From Cryptomeria japonica (Eukaryota; Streptophyta; Pinopsida; Cupressales; Cupressaceae), in assembly GCF_030272615.1 (NCBI RefSeq), contig NC_081411.1, forward strand, positions 829,240,897 through 829,304,896: a stretch of DNA of 64,000 nucleotides. The letters run 5' to 3'. The position numbers and the translations under genes are program-made. Positions 1 through 10,212 of this stretch are shown here, piece by piece (the stretch's first letter is position 1; each line of letters starts with the position of its first letter). Under the pieces are notes generated by a model. It ran no database searches and had not been told where the DNA came from. It saw only the letters and a program-made list of their open reading frames with translations.

Positions 1-151
1 TAGGCAGTGTGTCTTCCTGCAAGTGCAGACCCCTCATTGTAACACATACTTTCTGCAGGAAGTATCATTTGACTGTGGGTAGCCTTCTCACAGTGGTTTT
101 TCCCTTTCCGGGTTTTCCACATACAAATCATGGTGTTATGTGGTATGGTTT

Positions 152-737
152 TTTATTATGGGAAAAATAGGTTTTGAAGGGATCCCGAAACCCTTTACAA
201 AAGATTCTTAAAAGATAAGAGCATTAAGAAACAAGAAAAGACATTCTGCAAAAAAACCAACATAGTTTTGGGAAAAAACCAGCATAAAAGCCCAACAAAA
301 CCAGTATCATCTAGCCATAACAGAAAAAAGAAAAATGACAAATTACTTAATGCTTTTAAGGGCATTAGCCAAATTTCCACTAATCCCTTGCAATTCTTTA
401 ATATTATAGCTGAGCATAGGAATTTCCTTGGAAGAGGCCAAAGCAGCTTTTTTCATACTCACTCTAGTCCTTTTTGCCGTGCCACCAGGAGGACTTTCCA
501 TGTTCCCTACCTCAATAAAATCTTCATCAACATCTACGTCCACAATAGGTTTGGAAGTGCTAGAGCCATAAAGGAACTTGGCAATTTCCTCCATATTCCT
601 GGTCATAGAGGTAAGGATATCCGGAATCATAACCAAAAAGTTCTTCATGGTTGTTTTTCCTTCCTCCAGATTACTAATTTGAGCTTCCAGCTTCTCCACT
701 TTTTCCTCCATAACCTTTTTCCACTGCTCCATAATTT
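152..737 (-). mobile_element. Retroposed coding sequence inside LTR of element A
   Basis: The insertion is flanked by a perfect 19-bp direct repeat (GTGTTATGTGGTATGGTTT, 133-151 and 738-756). The matching place in the 3' LTR of A (about 14,286) has that stretch only once, so the pre-insertion state is preserved in the same window. On the minus strand the insert starts 5 bases before an ATG, runs through a 129-codon reading frame and a 3' untranslated stretch, and ends in a short A-run (ATAATAAAAAA). A long variable target duplication plus a terminal A-run is the signature of LINE-type target-primed retroposition. The source transcript is not recognised. Confidence 0.75.
343..732 (-). CDS. Unrecognised 129-aa coiled-coil protein in retrocopy
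   Basis: The frame is open and begins at the first ATG after the 5' junction of the retroposed insert. Residues 1-30 are a charged, coiled-coil-like segment (MEQWKKVMEEKVEKLEAQIS). A middle acidic patch around residues 65-75 (VDVDVDEDF) is followed by a basic stretch (GGTAKRTRVSMKK). There is no signal peptide or membrane segment, and I recognise no family. It may be the tail of a longer host or gag-like protein, because retrocopies are often 5' truncated. No promoter is visible beyond the host LTR, so expression is doubtful. Confidence 0.4.
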   Translation of the reverse strand: MEQWKKVMEEKVEKLEAQISNLEEGKTTMKNFLVMIPDILTSMTRNMEEIAKFLYGSSTSKPIVDVDVDEDFIEVGNMESPPGGTAKRTRVSMKKAALASSKEIPMLSYNIKELQGISGNLANALKSIK

Positions 738-912
738 GTGTTATGTGGTATGGTTTCTTTGCATTGATTTTCTGGTTAATTTGTTAAGTTGTTTTGTTTA
801 CCAGTATCTATTCCTACTAGCATTTGTTTAAGGTTATATTATGGATTAAAATTTATATCTATTAACAACGGATTCACCCCCCCCTCTCAGTTATTCACCA
901 GTAAACCTAACA

Positions 913-926
913 ATTGGTATCATAGC
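913..926 (+). other. Primer binding site, element A
   Basis: ATTGGTATCATAGC directly follows the LTR end. It differs by one base from the usual copia site complementary to the 3' end of initiator Met-tRNA (TGGTATCAGAGC). This is where minus-strand DNA synthesis would be primed. Confidence 0.85.
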
Positions 927-970
927 TTTGGTCCTCTTTTGCAGAAGTTTAACCGCTTGAGGTAGATCTT

Positions 971-2471
971 ATGGCTACTAACACTTCTAATCCACCGACA
1001 ACTATTTTTAGAATATAAATCCCTAAGTTTAATGGAACAAATTTTGGGATATGGAAGATCAGGATGGAGGCTCATCTTAGATGTCTTGGCAAGGATATTT
1101 GGGAGATCACTGAGAAAGGATACACACCTTATGATCCGACATCTGGCAATACTACTCCTACACACTTGGATAAGAACATTGACAATGATTGCAGAGCTAG
1201 AGAATCCCTTTTATGTGCACTTACTCATTAGCACATTATTGGATTGACTGAAAAATCATCAGCTAAGGTTATATGGGACAAATTGCAAACTCTGAATGAA
1301 GGTGACCCTACTGTCAAAATTTGTAAACTTGATGGTTACCAAGTAAGATATGAAAATTTGACAATGGAAGATAATGAAAGAATTGTTGTGTTTATGGAAA
1401 GAGTAAATAAGATTGTTATGGGAATTCAATGTTGTGGAGGATTTCTAAGTGAAGATGAAATAGTTTCCAAAGTTTTGAGAGCCCTTCCACCATCTTACAA
1501 GATGAAGGAAATGGCTATTAATGAGTTAAGAACTATGGCAAACACCTCAGTTAAAAGAGACATTTTGTTTGGGAAATTATTTGCTTTTGAGATTGAAGAA
1601 TTTGGATCTTTTGGAGTTGTAAAGTCTGAACCTTCTTTTCATGCATCATCATCAACATCTACCAGCAAAAGTGATTGGAGAGCCCTATATGCAAAAGAAT
1701 TGGAAGACATGAGGAAAGAAGATGAAGAACTTGAGCAACTTGAAGCTTTATTTTCTAGAAGAATACCTAAAGGACCAATTGGAAGTAAGTATGAAGGAAA
1801 AGCACCTTTTAAATGTTTTGCATGTAATAAAATTGGTCATTTTGCATCTAGATGTCCTGAAAGGAATGCAAGCTTTGAGGAAAGAATTAAGAAATCTTTT
1901 AAGCCTAACCAGAATAGACTCAAGAAGTATAAATAGTGCTACATAGCGGACGAGGAAGGAGTAAGTGATGACTCTGGAGATGAACTGACAAAAGACTCTA
2001 CTAGTGGATCTAGAAATGGAAAAGAATGGGTGTTCTATGCTTTAAAGGAAGATGAACCAAAACCATCTATCAAAAATGAAGAAAGGGCCCTGGCAGCAAA
2101 ATTTGAAGATAAAAATGAATGGGTAATTAATAGTGGATGCTCACACCATATGACTGGGGATAAAAGGAAATTTTTGTTCCTGCAAAAGTTCAATGGTGGT
2201 CAGGTCAGATTTGGAAATGACAAGGCATGTATGATCAAAGGTAGAGGTATTATTTCTTTGGATGGAAAGCATGATACTGATAATGTCTATTATGTAGAAG
2301 GTTTGAAGCATAATCTTTTAAGTGTTGGTCAATTAGTTGATAAGGGTTTTCAACTTCAGTTTAAAGATAGAAAATGCAAAATCATTAACAAGACTGGTTT
2401 GGAAATTGCAACCGGTATTCAGACTGGAAGTAATTTCTTTCACCTGAACATTGGTAATAAGACATGTTTGA
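971..2471 (+). pseudogene. Gag and protease of copia element A (broken)
   Basis: Translation starts at the ATG at 971 and stays in one frame to 2,471, broken by three stops (about 1,013, 1,228 and 1,934). The first part is a UBN2/gag_polypep domain (1,244-1,700). A CCHC zinc knuckle follows at about 1,810-1,860 (CFACNKIGHFASRCPE). The retropepsin region has the familiar copia block ending SGCSHHMTG at about 2,130-2,155, but the catalytic Asp of D-S-G is Asn here (NSG). The frame is cut at 2,471 by the insertion of element B. It resumes in register at 10,213 once B and one TTTGA copy are removed. Confidence 0.85.
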
Positions 2472-4030
2472 TGTTGGCATTACAATAGGTTTGTTGGTAT
2501 GAGGATATTGAGAAGGTTGTTGGAGATTGATGATATAATTGATTAAGGATGATTACTGTCTTAATAATATTATTTTGTCATTGATGTCAAGCAATTGATT
2601 TTCTGATTTAGTATGATGTTGCCATATCTTAAAGAGTATGTTTTGATGAGTATAAAGTTGTCAGTAAGTGACACAGAAAGAATGTGAAAATGAAGGGGAG
2701 TAATAAGTTATTCAATGGGCAACTATTACCGAGTTAGACAGTGATGAGATTATGTTATTTTGATTGTTTTGATATCCTATATATGTGTATTTGAAGACTG
2801 AATAAGAAGGGGAAAAGATTTCATGCAATAGAATGAGTAAAGGTTTAACACTATTCTATTTTACCGAGCAAGGCACTAGTCGGTAAATTCCAAGGTTATC
2901 GCTATCGGTTAAAGAAGGAACAAGTCACCGAGATGATATACACCAAGCTATGAACCGAGATGAATACAGAATGTCTACCGAGTAAAGTTCAGTATTAACC
3001 GAGCATCAACCGAACAGTAACAGAATGCATTGGATGAATAAATATATTATTAAATGAAGGATGTCAATGAGCTGGAGATTTATAGAAGATTGGAATTTCA
3101 TGCAAGAAGTTTGTTAAGGATCAACAACAATTAAAATTCAAGAGTTAGATCTACAACACAGATTGAACGGTCATAACCGAGCACAAGTACCAAGGAAGGA
3201 ATACAAGTTCCAAGGCAAGATAAAACATTTTTTTGTTCGAAGGATTCAATGAACCTAGTCAAGTTTGAAGATCTAATGGCTAAGATTAATCATGGGAAAT
3301 GTGATTAAGGAGATTAAGCGGTTAGGAATTGCTTATAAATAAGGAATTGTTGATGAACAAAGTATGCAGGCAAATAGAAGAACAGTGATGCTGCTGAAGT
3401 GATTATAGAGTATAGAAGATTGAAGATCTGATTGAAGAATAGAATGAGAAGCCCAACAAGGAGGAAGATAAGTCTTATGACAAGATGATTTTGAGCACAT
3501 AGAGTCTGCTTTAACATTTAAGATGTGAAGTTGCAGATATATTTTCTTACTGTTATTTATTTTTTTAAGTGACAAGAAATCTCTTAACCGAGTGGACCTA
3601 ACAGTCTTATTTGTAAATCCTCCAAAAAGGTAACATTCTAATTGAGTGTTTGAAATCCTTTGACAAGGTCACTTCTAACAAAGTGCAAGATTTTGATTTG
3701 AGGCAAATCCCTTGACCGGGTCACATCTAGCAATGTGTTTATGTAATCTTTAATAGGATTGGCTTTTAACCGAGCATACTCTAGAAGAGTATATTTTCTT
3801 TGTGGGTCCAAAATCCCACAGTGGTTTTTCCCTATTTTGGTTTCCACGTTAAATCTAGTGTTAAATGTGTTTTGATGTTTCAAGTTTATCAGTTTATGAG
3901 TTTGAATGATTTACAGTCATAGTTGTATATCAAGTAAGTTTTACCGAGGTTGAATCTGATTAAGAGTTTGTATTGTGAAGTTTATCTGATTCACCTCCCC
4001 CCTCCCCAACCCCCTCTCATTAAACTAACA
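2472..4030 (+). repeat. 5' LTR of element B (1,559 bp)
   Basis: It starts TGTTGGCATTACAATAGG and ends CTCTCATTAAACTAACA. It is almost the same as 8,654-10,207. It contains at least ten scattered copies of CCGAG, most of them in the form ACCGAG, and a C-rich run just before the 3' end. Like the LTRs of A and C it opens with a phrase related to TTGGCATT...GTCATTGATGTCAA. The reading frame at 3,638-3,883 (minus) recurs in the other LTR and is not taken as a gene. Confidence 0.94.
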
Positions 4031-4043
4031 ATTGGTATTAGAG
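4031..4043 (+). other. Primer binding site, element B (diverged)
   Basis: ATTGGTATTAGAG directly follows the 5' LTR. It is a Met-tRNA-type site with one C-to-T change from the usual TGGTATCAGAGC, and it diverges further downstream (AGAGATAGG). Confidence 0.8.
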
Positions 4044-4092
4044 ATAGGACTCCAAAACAAAAGTTTAAAGGAACTTGAGACAAGATCGGAAG

Positions 4093-4995
4093 ATGTATAA
4101 AAGGGATGCACCAAAGTTGAACAAGTCAAGTTTCTCCACATGGCAAAAAAGGATGAAGCTGCACTTATCAGGAATTGGAGAATATGCAACATATTATCTG
4201 GAGAATGATTACACTGCACCTAGCACCTATCCTATGACAATGGAAGAAATAAAGGCAAAGAAAGAACATATTCAAGAAATGATTGAAATAACATCAGCAT
4301 TGACCGACTCAGAGTTTAATGATCTAGAAGGTTCTAATGATGCCAAAGCTATGTGGGATAAGCTTATATTTGTGTATGGTGGTGATGAACATGTTCAAAG
4401 AGAAAAAGTAGATAGTTTAAGAGGACAACTTGAATCCATGAGAATGAATGAAGGTGAGAACATAATCCAATACAGTACAAGGTTAAAGGAAATTATCAAT
4501 CAAATCAAAGGAGCAGGAGGAACTATTGAAGAAAAGGATGTAACAAGTAAGTTGCTGAGAACACTTCTACCTGCTTATGCCATTCGAGTCTCTGCAATTA
4601 ATGAATTAAGGTCTATACCAAACATGTCAGTCTCTTTGGATGCTACCATCGGTAAGCTACATGCTTTTGAGTTAAGTAATTTTGATAACAGTGGGTCTTC
4701 GGTAAACAAAGTTGAATCTGCGTTCAATTCTTTTCATCTTGGTGAATCTAATGATTACAATGATAGAATGTATAAGTATGCTGAAGGAAATCACAATAGA
4801 GCAAGTGAGAGATTTCGCAAAAACATGGAAGAAGTACACAAACTATATGAGGAAATCATAAAGCAAGAAGAGTTTGAAGCATTATTGGCTAGAAGGTTAC
4901 CGAGAGGCAAAGGTAAGTATAAAGGAAAGTTACCTTCAAAATGTTTTAACTGTGATAAAATTGGACATATGGCTTCTAACTGTCCGGACAAATAA
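4093..4995 (+). CDS. Gag of copia element B
   Basis: This 300-codon frame starts at ATG 4,093 (MYKRDAPKLNKSSFSTWQ), 62 bases after the LTR, and stops with TAA at 4,993. It has the full UBN2-type gag layout: a W-containing N-terminus, a long helical middle, the conserved AINELRSIPNMS stretch, a charged coiled-coil-like segment, and a CCHC knuckle near the end (CFNCDKIGHMASNCPDK). The protein would package element RNA into cytoplasmic particles. In autonomous relatives gag and pol are usually one open frame; here the stop at 4,993 and later stops separate gag from protease. Confidence 0.85.
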   Translation: MYKRDAPKLNKSSFSTWQKRMKLHLSGIGEYATYYLENDYTAPSTYPMTMEEIKAKKEHIQEMIEITSALTDSEFNDLEGSNDAKAMWDKLIFVYGGDEHVQREKVDSLRGQLESMRMNEGENIIQYSTRLKEIINQIKGAGGTIEEKDVTSKLLRTLLPAYAIRVSAINELRSIPNMSVSLDATIGKLHAFELSNFDNSGSSVNKVESAFNSFHLGESNDYNDRMYKYAEGNHNRASERFRKNMEEVHKLYEEIIKQEEFEALLARRLPRGKGKYKGKLPSKCFNCDKIGHMASNCPDK

Positions 4996-5094
4996 TATAG
5001 TGAAAAGAGAGAATACTGAGATGACAGATAGAAAGACAACCAATATAGAGGGCACCGAGACTTTAGAAGGAGAGATAGAAAGACATGCCTAATA

Positions 5095-6657
5095 GCTGAT
5101 GAGGAATCCAATGGTGATAAATCTGATGGGACTGAGATAGAGGAAGTTGTATATGTGGCTATCAAAGATGGATCAGATGAAGAAAGGTATGAAAAAAAAG
5201 CCTTAATATCACACATAAATAATAATGATTCTTGGATCATAGATAGTGGATGCTCACATCACATGACAGGTGATAAACACAAGTTTGTTAAATTAGAAGA
5301 TTATGATGGAGGTTATGTAAGATTTTGTAATGATGCACCTTGTCCGGTGAAAGGTAAATGTTTTATCACACTTATTGACAATGCTAAATGTGATGATGTA
5401 TATTGGGTTGAAGGCCTAAAATACAATTTGTTGAGTGTAGCATAGCTAAACAATACAGGATACCAAATAGAATTTCAAAAAGGAATTGTCAAAGTTCATG
5501 ATAAACATGGAAAGTTGGCTGCTTTCGGGACTCAAACAAGAGGTAATACATTTCATCTTGACTCAACTCAGAACAATTGTTTGTATGCAAAAATAGAAGA
5601 TACCTGGTTATGGCATAACAGGTTTTGTCATGTAAATTTTGATAACCTAGTCAAAATAAGTAAGAAGCACTGAGTAAGAGATCTACCAAGCTTGGAAAAA
5701 CCTGAGAATGCAATATGTCGAGGATGTCAGATGGGTAAGATGAAAAAATCAAGATTTACAAGTAAGTCTTACACTTCTAAAGGAATTTTAGATCTTGTGC
5801 ACACTGATCTTTGTGGTCCTATGAAAGTTCAAAGTTATTATGGTGATAAATACTTCATATTATTTGTGGATGATTACTCAAGCATGATGTCAGTTATGTT
5901 TTTAAAAGAGAAATCAGAAGCCTTTGAAATGTTCAAATGGTATAAGGCAAGAGTTGAAAATGAAACAGGAAGATAGTTGAAATGTCTAAGATCTGATAGA
6001 GGAGGAGAGTTCATTTCAGATGAATTTAACTTATTTTGCAATGATCATGGTATAAAGAGACAAGTGTCTGCATCGAGAACACCACAGCAAAATGGAATAG
6101 CTGAAAGAAGAAATAGATCAATTGTAGATTGTGTCAGAACTTTGATGATAGAAAAGAGAGTACCTCAAATATTTTGGAGAGAAGCAATAAGTACTACAGT
6201 TTACACCCTGAACCGAGTATAACTAAAGAAAGGAACTATAAAGACACCGTATGAAATCTGGTATGACAAGAAACCAAATGTAAGTTATTTTAAAATATTT
6301 GGAAGTAGATGTTATGTTCACAAAGATGATAGAAATGGAAAATTTGATCAAAAAAGTGAGGAAGGAACATTTCTTGGTTATTCCTCTTGGAGTAAAGCAT
6401 TTAAATGTCTGATCAAATCATCTAACAAAATAGTGGAAATTGCAAATGTGAAAATTGATGAATTTGCAGAAAGGAATGATGAAGGAAATTCCAAAGAACC
6501 AAAAGATTATGAAGAGTTTGTATATGTACAGTCGAGAAGTCTTATCGAGAAAGTAGATGAAGAAAATACTCAATTATCGAGTGATGAAGAAGACCATACA
6601 GAGCCTACCGAGCCTATATTAGAAAAATATGTCAAAAGAAATCATGCAACAAGTTAG
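5095..6657 (+). pseudogene. Protease and integrase of copia element B (broken)
   Basis: This continues the gag frame with stops at about 5,443, 5,671, 5,974 and 6,220. The protease keeps its catalytic triplet (SWIIDSGCSHHMTGD, about 5,230-5,275). A GAG_pre-integrase HHCC region follows (WHNRFCHVNFD ... CRGCQMGK, about 5,610-5,740). The integrase core keeps all three acidic residues: HTDLCGP (about 5,800), LRSDRGGEF (about 5,985) and NGIAERRN (about 6,095). Several stops fall on codons that are Trp, Gln or Tyr in sister elements. The acidic linker at 6,433-6,657 leads to the reverse transcriptase. Confidence 0.88.
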
Positions 6658-6756
6658 ATTATAGGAGATAGGGATGCTCCAGTGATGACAAGGAACAAAC
6701 TGAGACAAAACACATGTCTGATATCCGAGTTTGAATTGAGGATAGTAAGAGGCATT

Positions 6757-8266
6757 TAGCAATGAAGATTGGGTAAATGCTATGACTGAAGAGATTGAAT
6801 AAATCAAGAAAAATGAAACATGGACACTAGTCCCAAGACCAAAAGAGAAAAATGTAATCGGTACAAAGTGGATTTTCAGAAATAAGCTAAATGAAAAAGG
6901 TGAGGTCATTCAGAATAAAGCAAGGCTAGTTTGCAAAGGTTATGTTCAAGAAGAAGGAATAGACTATGGTGAGATTTTTGCACCTGTGGCAAGACTTGAG
7001 GGAGTGAGAACATTGTTGGAATATGCTGCTTACAAAAATTTCAAGGTATATCAAATGGATGTTAAATCTGCATTTTTTAATGGTATACTAGAAAAAGAAG
7101 TCTATATTGAATAGCCTGAAGGATTTATTGAAGAGAAGAATAAAGATCAAGTATGTAAGTTGAACAAAGCTTTATATGGCCTAAAGCAAGCACCTAGAGC
7201 ATGGTATGAAAGGTTGCACTCTTATTTAATAAAGATTGGATTTATAAGGACTAGCGAAAACAACATGTATATGAAGAATGATAAGGAGAATGGAATACTG
7301 ATTTCAGCCATATCTGTTGATGATATTATTTTTTGTGGAAATGATTCTTTATGCAAGAACTTTGGAAATGAAATGTGCAAAGAATTTGAGATGTCTTTAA
7401 TCGGTGAAATAAAGTATTTTATAGGTTTACAAATACTGCAAATGAAAAATGAGATTTTCATTACTCAATCCAAGTAAATAAAGGAAATCTTAAAGAAATT
7501 TGGAATGGAGGATTCTAAACTTGTAAGTACTCCAATGACTACTAATTGTAAACTATCAAAGAATAATGAATCTGCATCTATTGATGAGACACTTTACCAA
7601 TCTATGATTGGAAAGTTGCAATATGTAGTTCAGAGCAAGCCTGATATAGCACATGTAGTAGGTATAGCTATAAGATTTTTTGTAGATCCCAAAGAAACCC
7701 ATATGACAGCAATCAAGAGAATTTTCATATACTTGAGAGGCACTGAAGATTATGGTTTACTATATAAAAAGAGAAATGATTTTGACTTTAAAGTCTATAC
7801 TGATGCTGATTGGGCAGGAAATATTGATGACAGGAAAAGCATAAGTGGTGGAGCTTTCTTTTTGGGAGAAAGACTAGTGAGTTGGCTTAGCAAGAAACAA
7901 GGATGCATTTCACAGTCAATAGCTGAAGCTAAATATTTCGCTACAACATTGAATTGTATCAATATAGCATGGATCAAACAACTGTTGGAAGGTATGAATG
8001 AGACTGTTACCGAGCCAGTAACTATATTCTGTGATTATACAAGTGCTATTAACATTTCAAAGAATCCGGTAATGCACTCTAAGACAAGCATATTTCTATA
8101 AAGTATCATTATCTATGAGAAGAAGTTCAAGAAAAGAAAGTTATGCTGGAATATGTTAGCACAAAGGAACAAATAGCAGACATCTTCACAAAGCCACTAC
8201 CAAGGGACACTTTTGAGTATCTCAGAAGTAAGTTAGGGGTCCTACCCCTATCTAGTACTCACTGAC
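6757..8266 (+). pseudogene. Reverse transcriptase and RNase H of copia element B (broken)
   Basis: After a frameshift near 6,750 the third-domain block reads on in a new frame. It shows the RVT_2 signatures [27 protein letters not shown] and ALYGLKQAPRAWYERL, and the catalytic SVDDIIF (about 7,310-7,335). RNase H follows with YTDADWAG (about 7,798) and IAEAKYFATT. Stops interrupt at 6,799, 7,112, 7,475 and 8,099. The terminal block (STKEQIADIFTKPL, about 8,155-8,200) is still recognisable past the last stop. One-base edits separate it from an open frame, which agrees with the modest LTR divergence. Confidence 0.88.
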
Positions 8267-8653
8267 AAAGTTCAGTGAAAGCATCAATTCTATGACTCTA
8301 CAGAATACTACTTATGAGTTGATGTTGATTTACACACTTTAGGAGGTTGCCTAAAGTTGTGCAGGAAACAGTGAATGAAGACAAGATGCTCTGACCGAGA
8401 CTAAGATGATACATTTGTATATGTTTTAACAACCAGGAAATTACTTCACAAGGGAAGTAATCATGGATCAGTTTTACTTTTGGCATTGTTGTCAAATGGG
8501 GAGAAGACTAATGACAGGGAGAGAAGATTACAAGAGAAGTTAATAGGAGAAGAATAACAGCAGTTCAAATCAATTGGAATAAATCAAAAGTTAAAATCAA
8601 AAGTTGGTATTGCCATAAAAGTTGGTATTGCCATCAATGCCAAAGGGGGAGAT
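8267..8653 (+). other. 3' untranslated region and polypurine tracts of element B
   Basis: There is no coding signal. Two purine-rich phrases follow a GGCATTG-like word: GTCAAATGGGGAGAAG at about 8,490 and GCCAAAGGGGGAGAT at 8,639-8,653. The second directly abuts the 3' LTR and is the polypurine tract that primes plus-strand synthesis. A similar pair precedes the 3' LTRs of elements A and C. Confidence 0.8.
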
Positions 8654-10207
8654 TGTTGGCATTACAATAGGTTTGTTGGTATGAGGATATTGAGAAGGTT
8701 GTTGGAGATTGATGATATAATTGATAAAGGATGATTATTGTCTTAATAATATTATTTTGTCATTGATTTCAAGCAATTGATTTTCTAATTTAGTATGATG
8801 TTGTCATATCTTAAAGAGTATGTTTTGATGAGTATTAAGATGTCGGTAAGTGACACAGAAAGAATGTGAAAATGAAGGGGAGTAATAAGTTATTCAATGG
8901 GCAACTATTACCGAGTTAGACAGTGATGAGATTATGTTATTTTGATTATTTTGATATCCCATATATGTGTATTCGAAGACTGAATAAGAAGGAGAAAAGA
9001 TTTCATGCAATAGAATGAGTAAAGGTTTAACACTATTCTATTTTATTGAGCAAGGAGCCAATCGGTAAATTCCAAGGTTATCGATGTCGGTTAAAGAAGG
9101 AACAAGTCACCGAGATGATATACACCGAGCTATGAACTGAGATGAATACAGAATGTCTACCGAGTAAAGTTTAGTATTAACCGAGCATCAACCTAGCAGT
9201 AACAGAATGCATTGGATGAATAAATACATTATTAAATGAAGGATGCCAATGAGCTGGAGATTTATAGAAGATTGGAATGTCGTGCAAGAAGTTTTTTAAA
9301 GATCAACGGCAATTAAAATTCAAGAATTAGATCTATAGCACAGATTGAACGGTCATAACTGAGCACAAGTACCAAGGAAGGAATACAAGTTCCAAGGCAA
9401 GATAAAACATTTTTTTGTTCGAAGGATTCAATGAACCTAGTCAAGTTTGAAGATCTGATGGCTAAGATTAATCATGGGAAATGTGATTAAGGAGATTAAG
9501 CGGTTGGGAATTGCTTATAAATAAGGAATTGTTGATGAACAAAGTATGCGGGCAAATAGAAGAATAGTGATGTTGCTGAAGTGATTACACAGTACAGAAG
9601 ATTGAAGATCTGATTGAAGAATAGAATGAGAAGCCTAGCAAGGAGGAAGATAAGTCATATGACAAGATGATTTTGAGCACATAGAGTCTGTTTTAACATT
9701 TAAGATGTGAAGTTGCAGATATATTTTATTACTGTTATTTATTTTTTTAAGTGACAAGAAATCTCTTAACTGAATGGACCTAACAGTCTTATTTGTAAAT
9801 CCTCTAGCAAGGTAACATTCTAATTGAGTGTTTGAAATCCTTTGACAAAGTCACTTCTAACAAAGTGCAAGATTTTGATTTGAGGGAAATCCCTTGACCG
9901 GGTCACATCTAGCAATGTGTTTATGTAATCTTTAACAAGATTGACTTTTAACCGAGCATACTCTAAAAGAGTATATTTTCTTTGTGGGTCTGAAATCCCA
10001 CAGTGGTTTTTCCCTATTTGGGTTTCCACGTTAAATCTGGTGTTAAATGTGATTTGATGTTTCAAGTTTATCAGTTTAGGAGTTTGAATGATTTACAGTC
10101 ATAGTTGCATATCAAGTAAGTTCTACCGAGGTTGAATCTGATTAAGAGCTTGTATTGTAAAGTTTATCTGATTCACCACCCCCACCCCCCCTCTCATTAA
10201 ACTAACA
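8654..10207 (+). repeat. 3' LTR of element B (1,554 bp)
   Basis: It matches 2,472-4,030 along its whole length, with scattered single-base changes and a few small gaps. It ends ACTAACA at 10,207, followed by the TTTGA target duplication and then the resumed integrase reading frame of element A. Confidence 0.94.
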
Positions 10208-10212
10208 TTTGA

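Larger units (their letters stand above)
1..912 (+). repeat. 5' LTR of copia element A (3' part, interrupted)
   Basis: This is the right-hand part of the 5' LTR of element A; the rest lies off the left edge. Base 1 corresponds to about base 14,153 in the 3' LTR of the same element, and the two copies align to their shared end (CCTAACA). The LTR ends in CA at 912 and is followed at once by a tRNA-Met-type primer binding site. A 0.59-kb insertion at 152-737 breaks this copy and is absent from the 3' copy at 14,286-14,303. The late part is C-rich just before the end, as in the other copia LTRs here. Confidence 0.88.
2472..10207 (+). mobile_element. Ty1-copia retrotransposon B, complete, nested in A
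   Basis: The element is bounded by two LTRs (2,472-4,030 and 8,654-10,207), both TG...CA, and by a perfect 5-bp target duplication TTTGA (2,467-2,471 and 10,208-10,212). The order is primer site, gag, protease, integrase, reverse transcriptase, RNase H and polypurine tract, which is the copia order. The first 215 bp of the two LTRs differ at about 8 sites, so the insertion is fairly recent but not new. The coding region has about ten in-frame stops and one frameshift near 6,750, so it is not autonomous now. Confidence 0.95.

Noticed and set aside
268-831. 187-codon + strand frame across the retroposed insert
   Set aside because: It is the antisense of the better-supported minus frame and runs across the insertion boundary into LTR sequence.
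913-926. tRNA-like words at the primer sites (also 4,031, 23,803 and 30,245)
   Set aside because: Only the short complement to the tRNA 3' end is present; no tRNA cloverleaf surrounds it.
3638-3883. 81-codon minus frame repeated at 9,820-10,065
   Set aside because: It lies in both LTRs of element B with no domain. Recurrence is explained by LTR identity.
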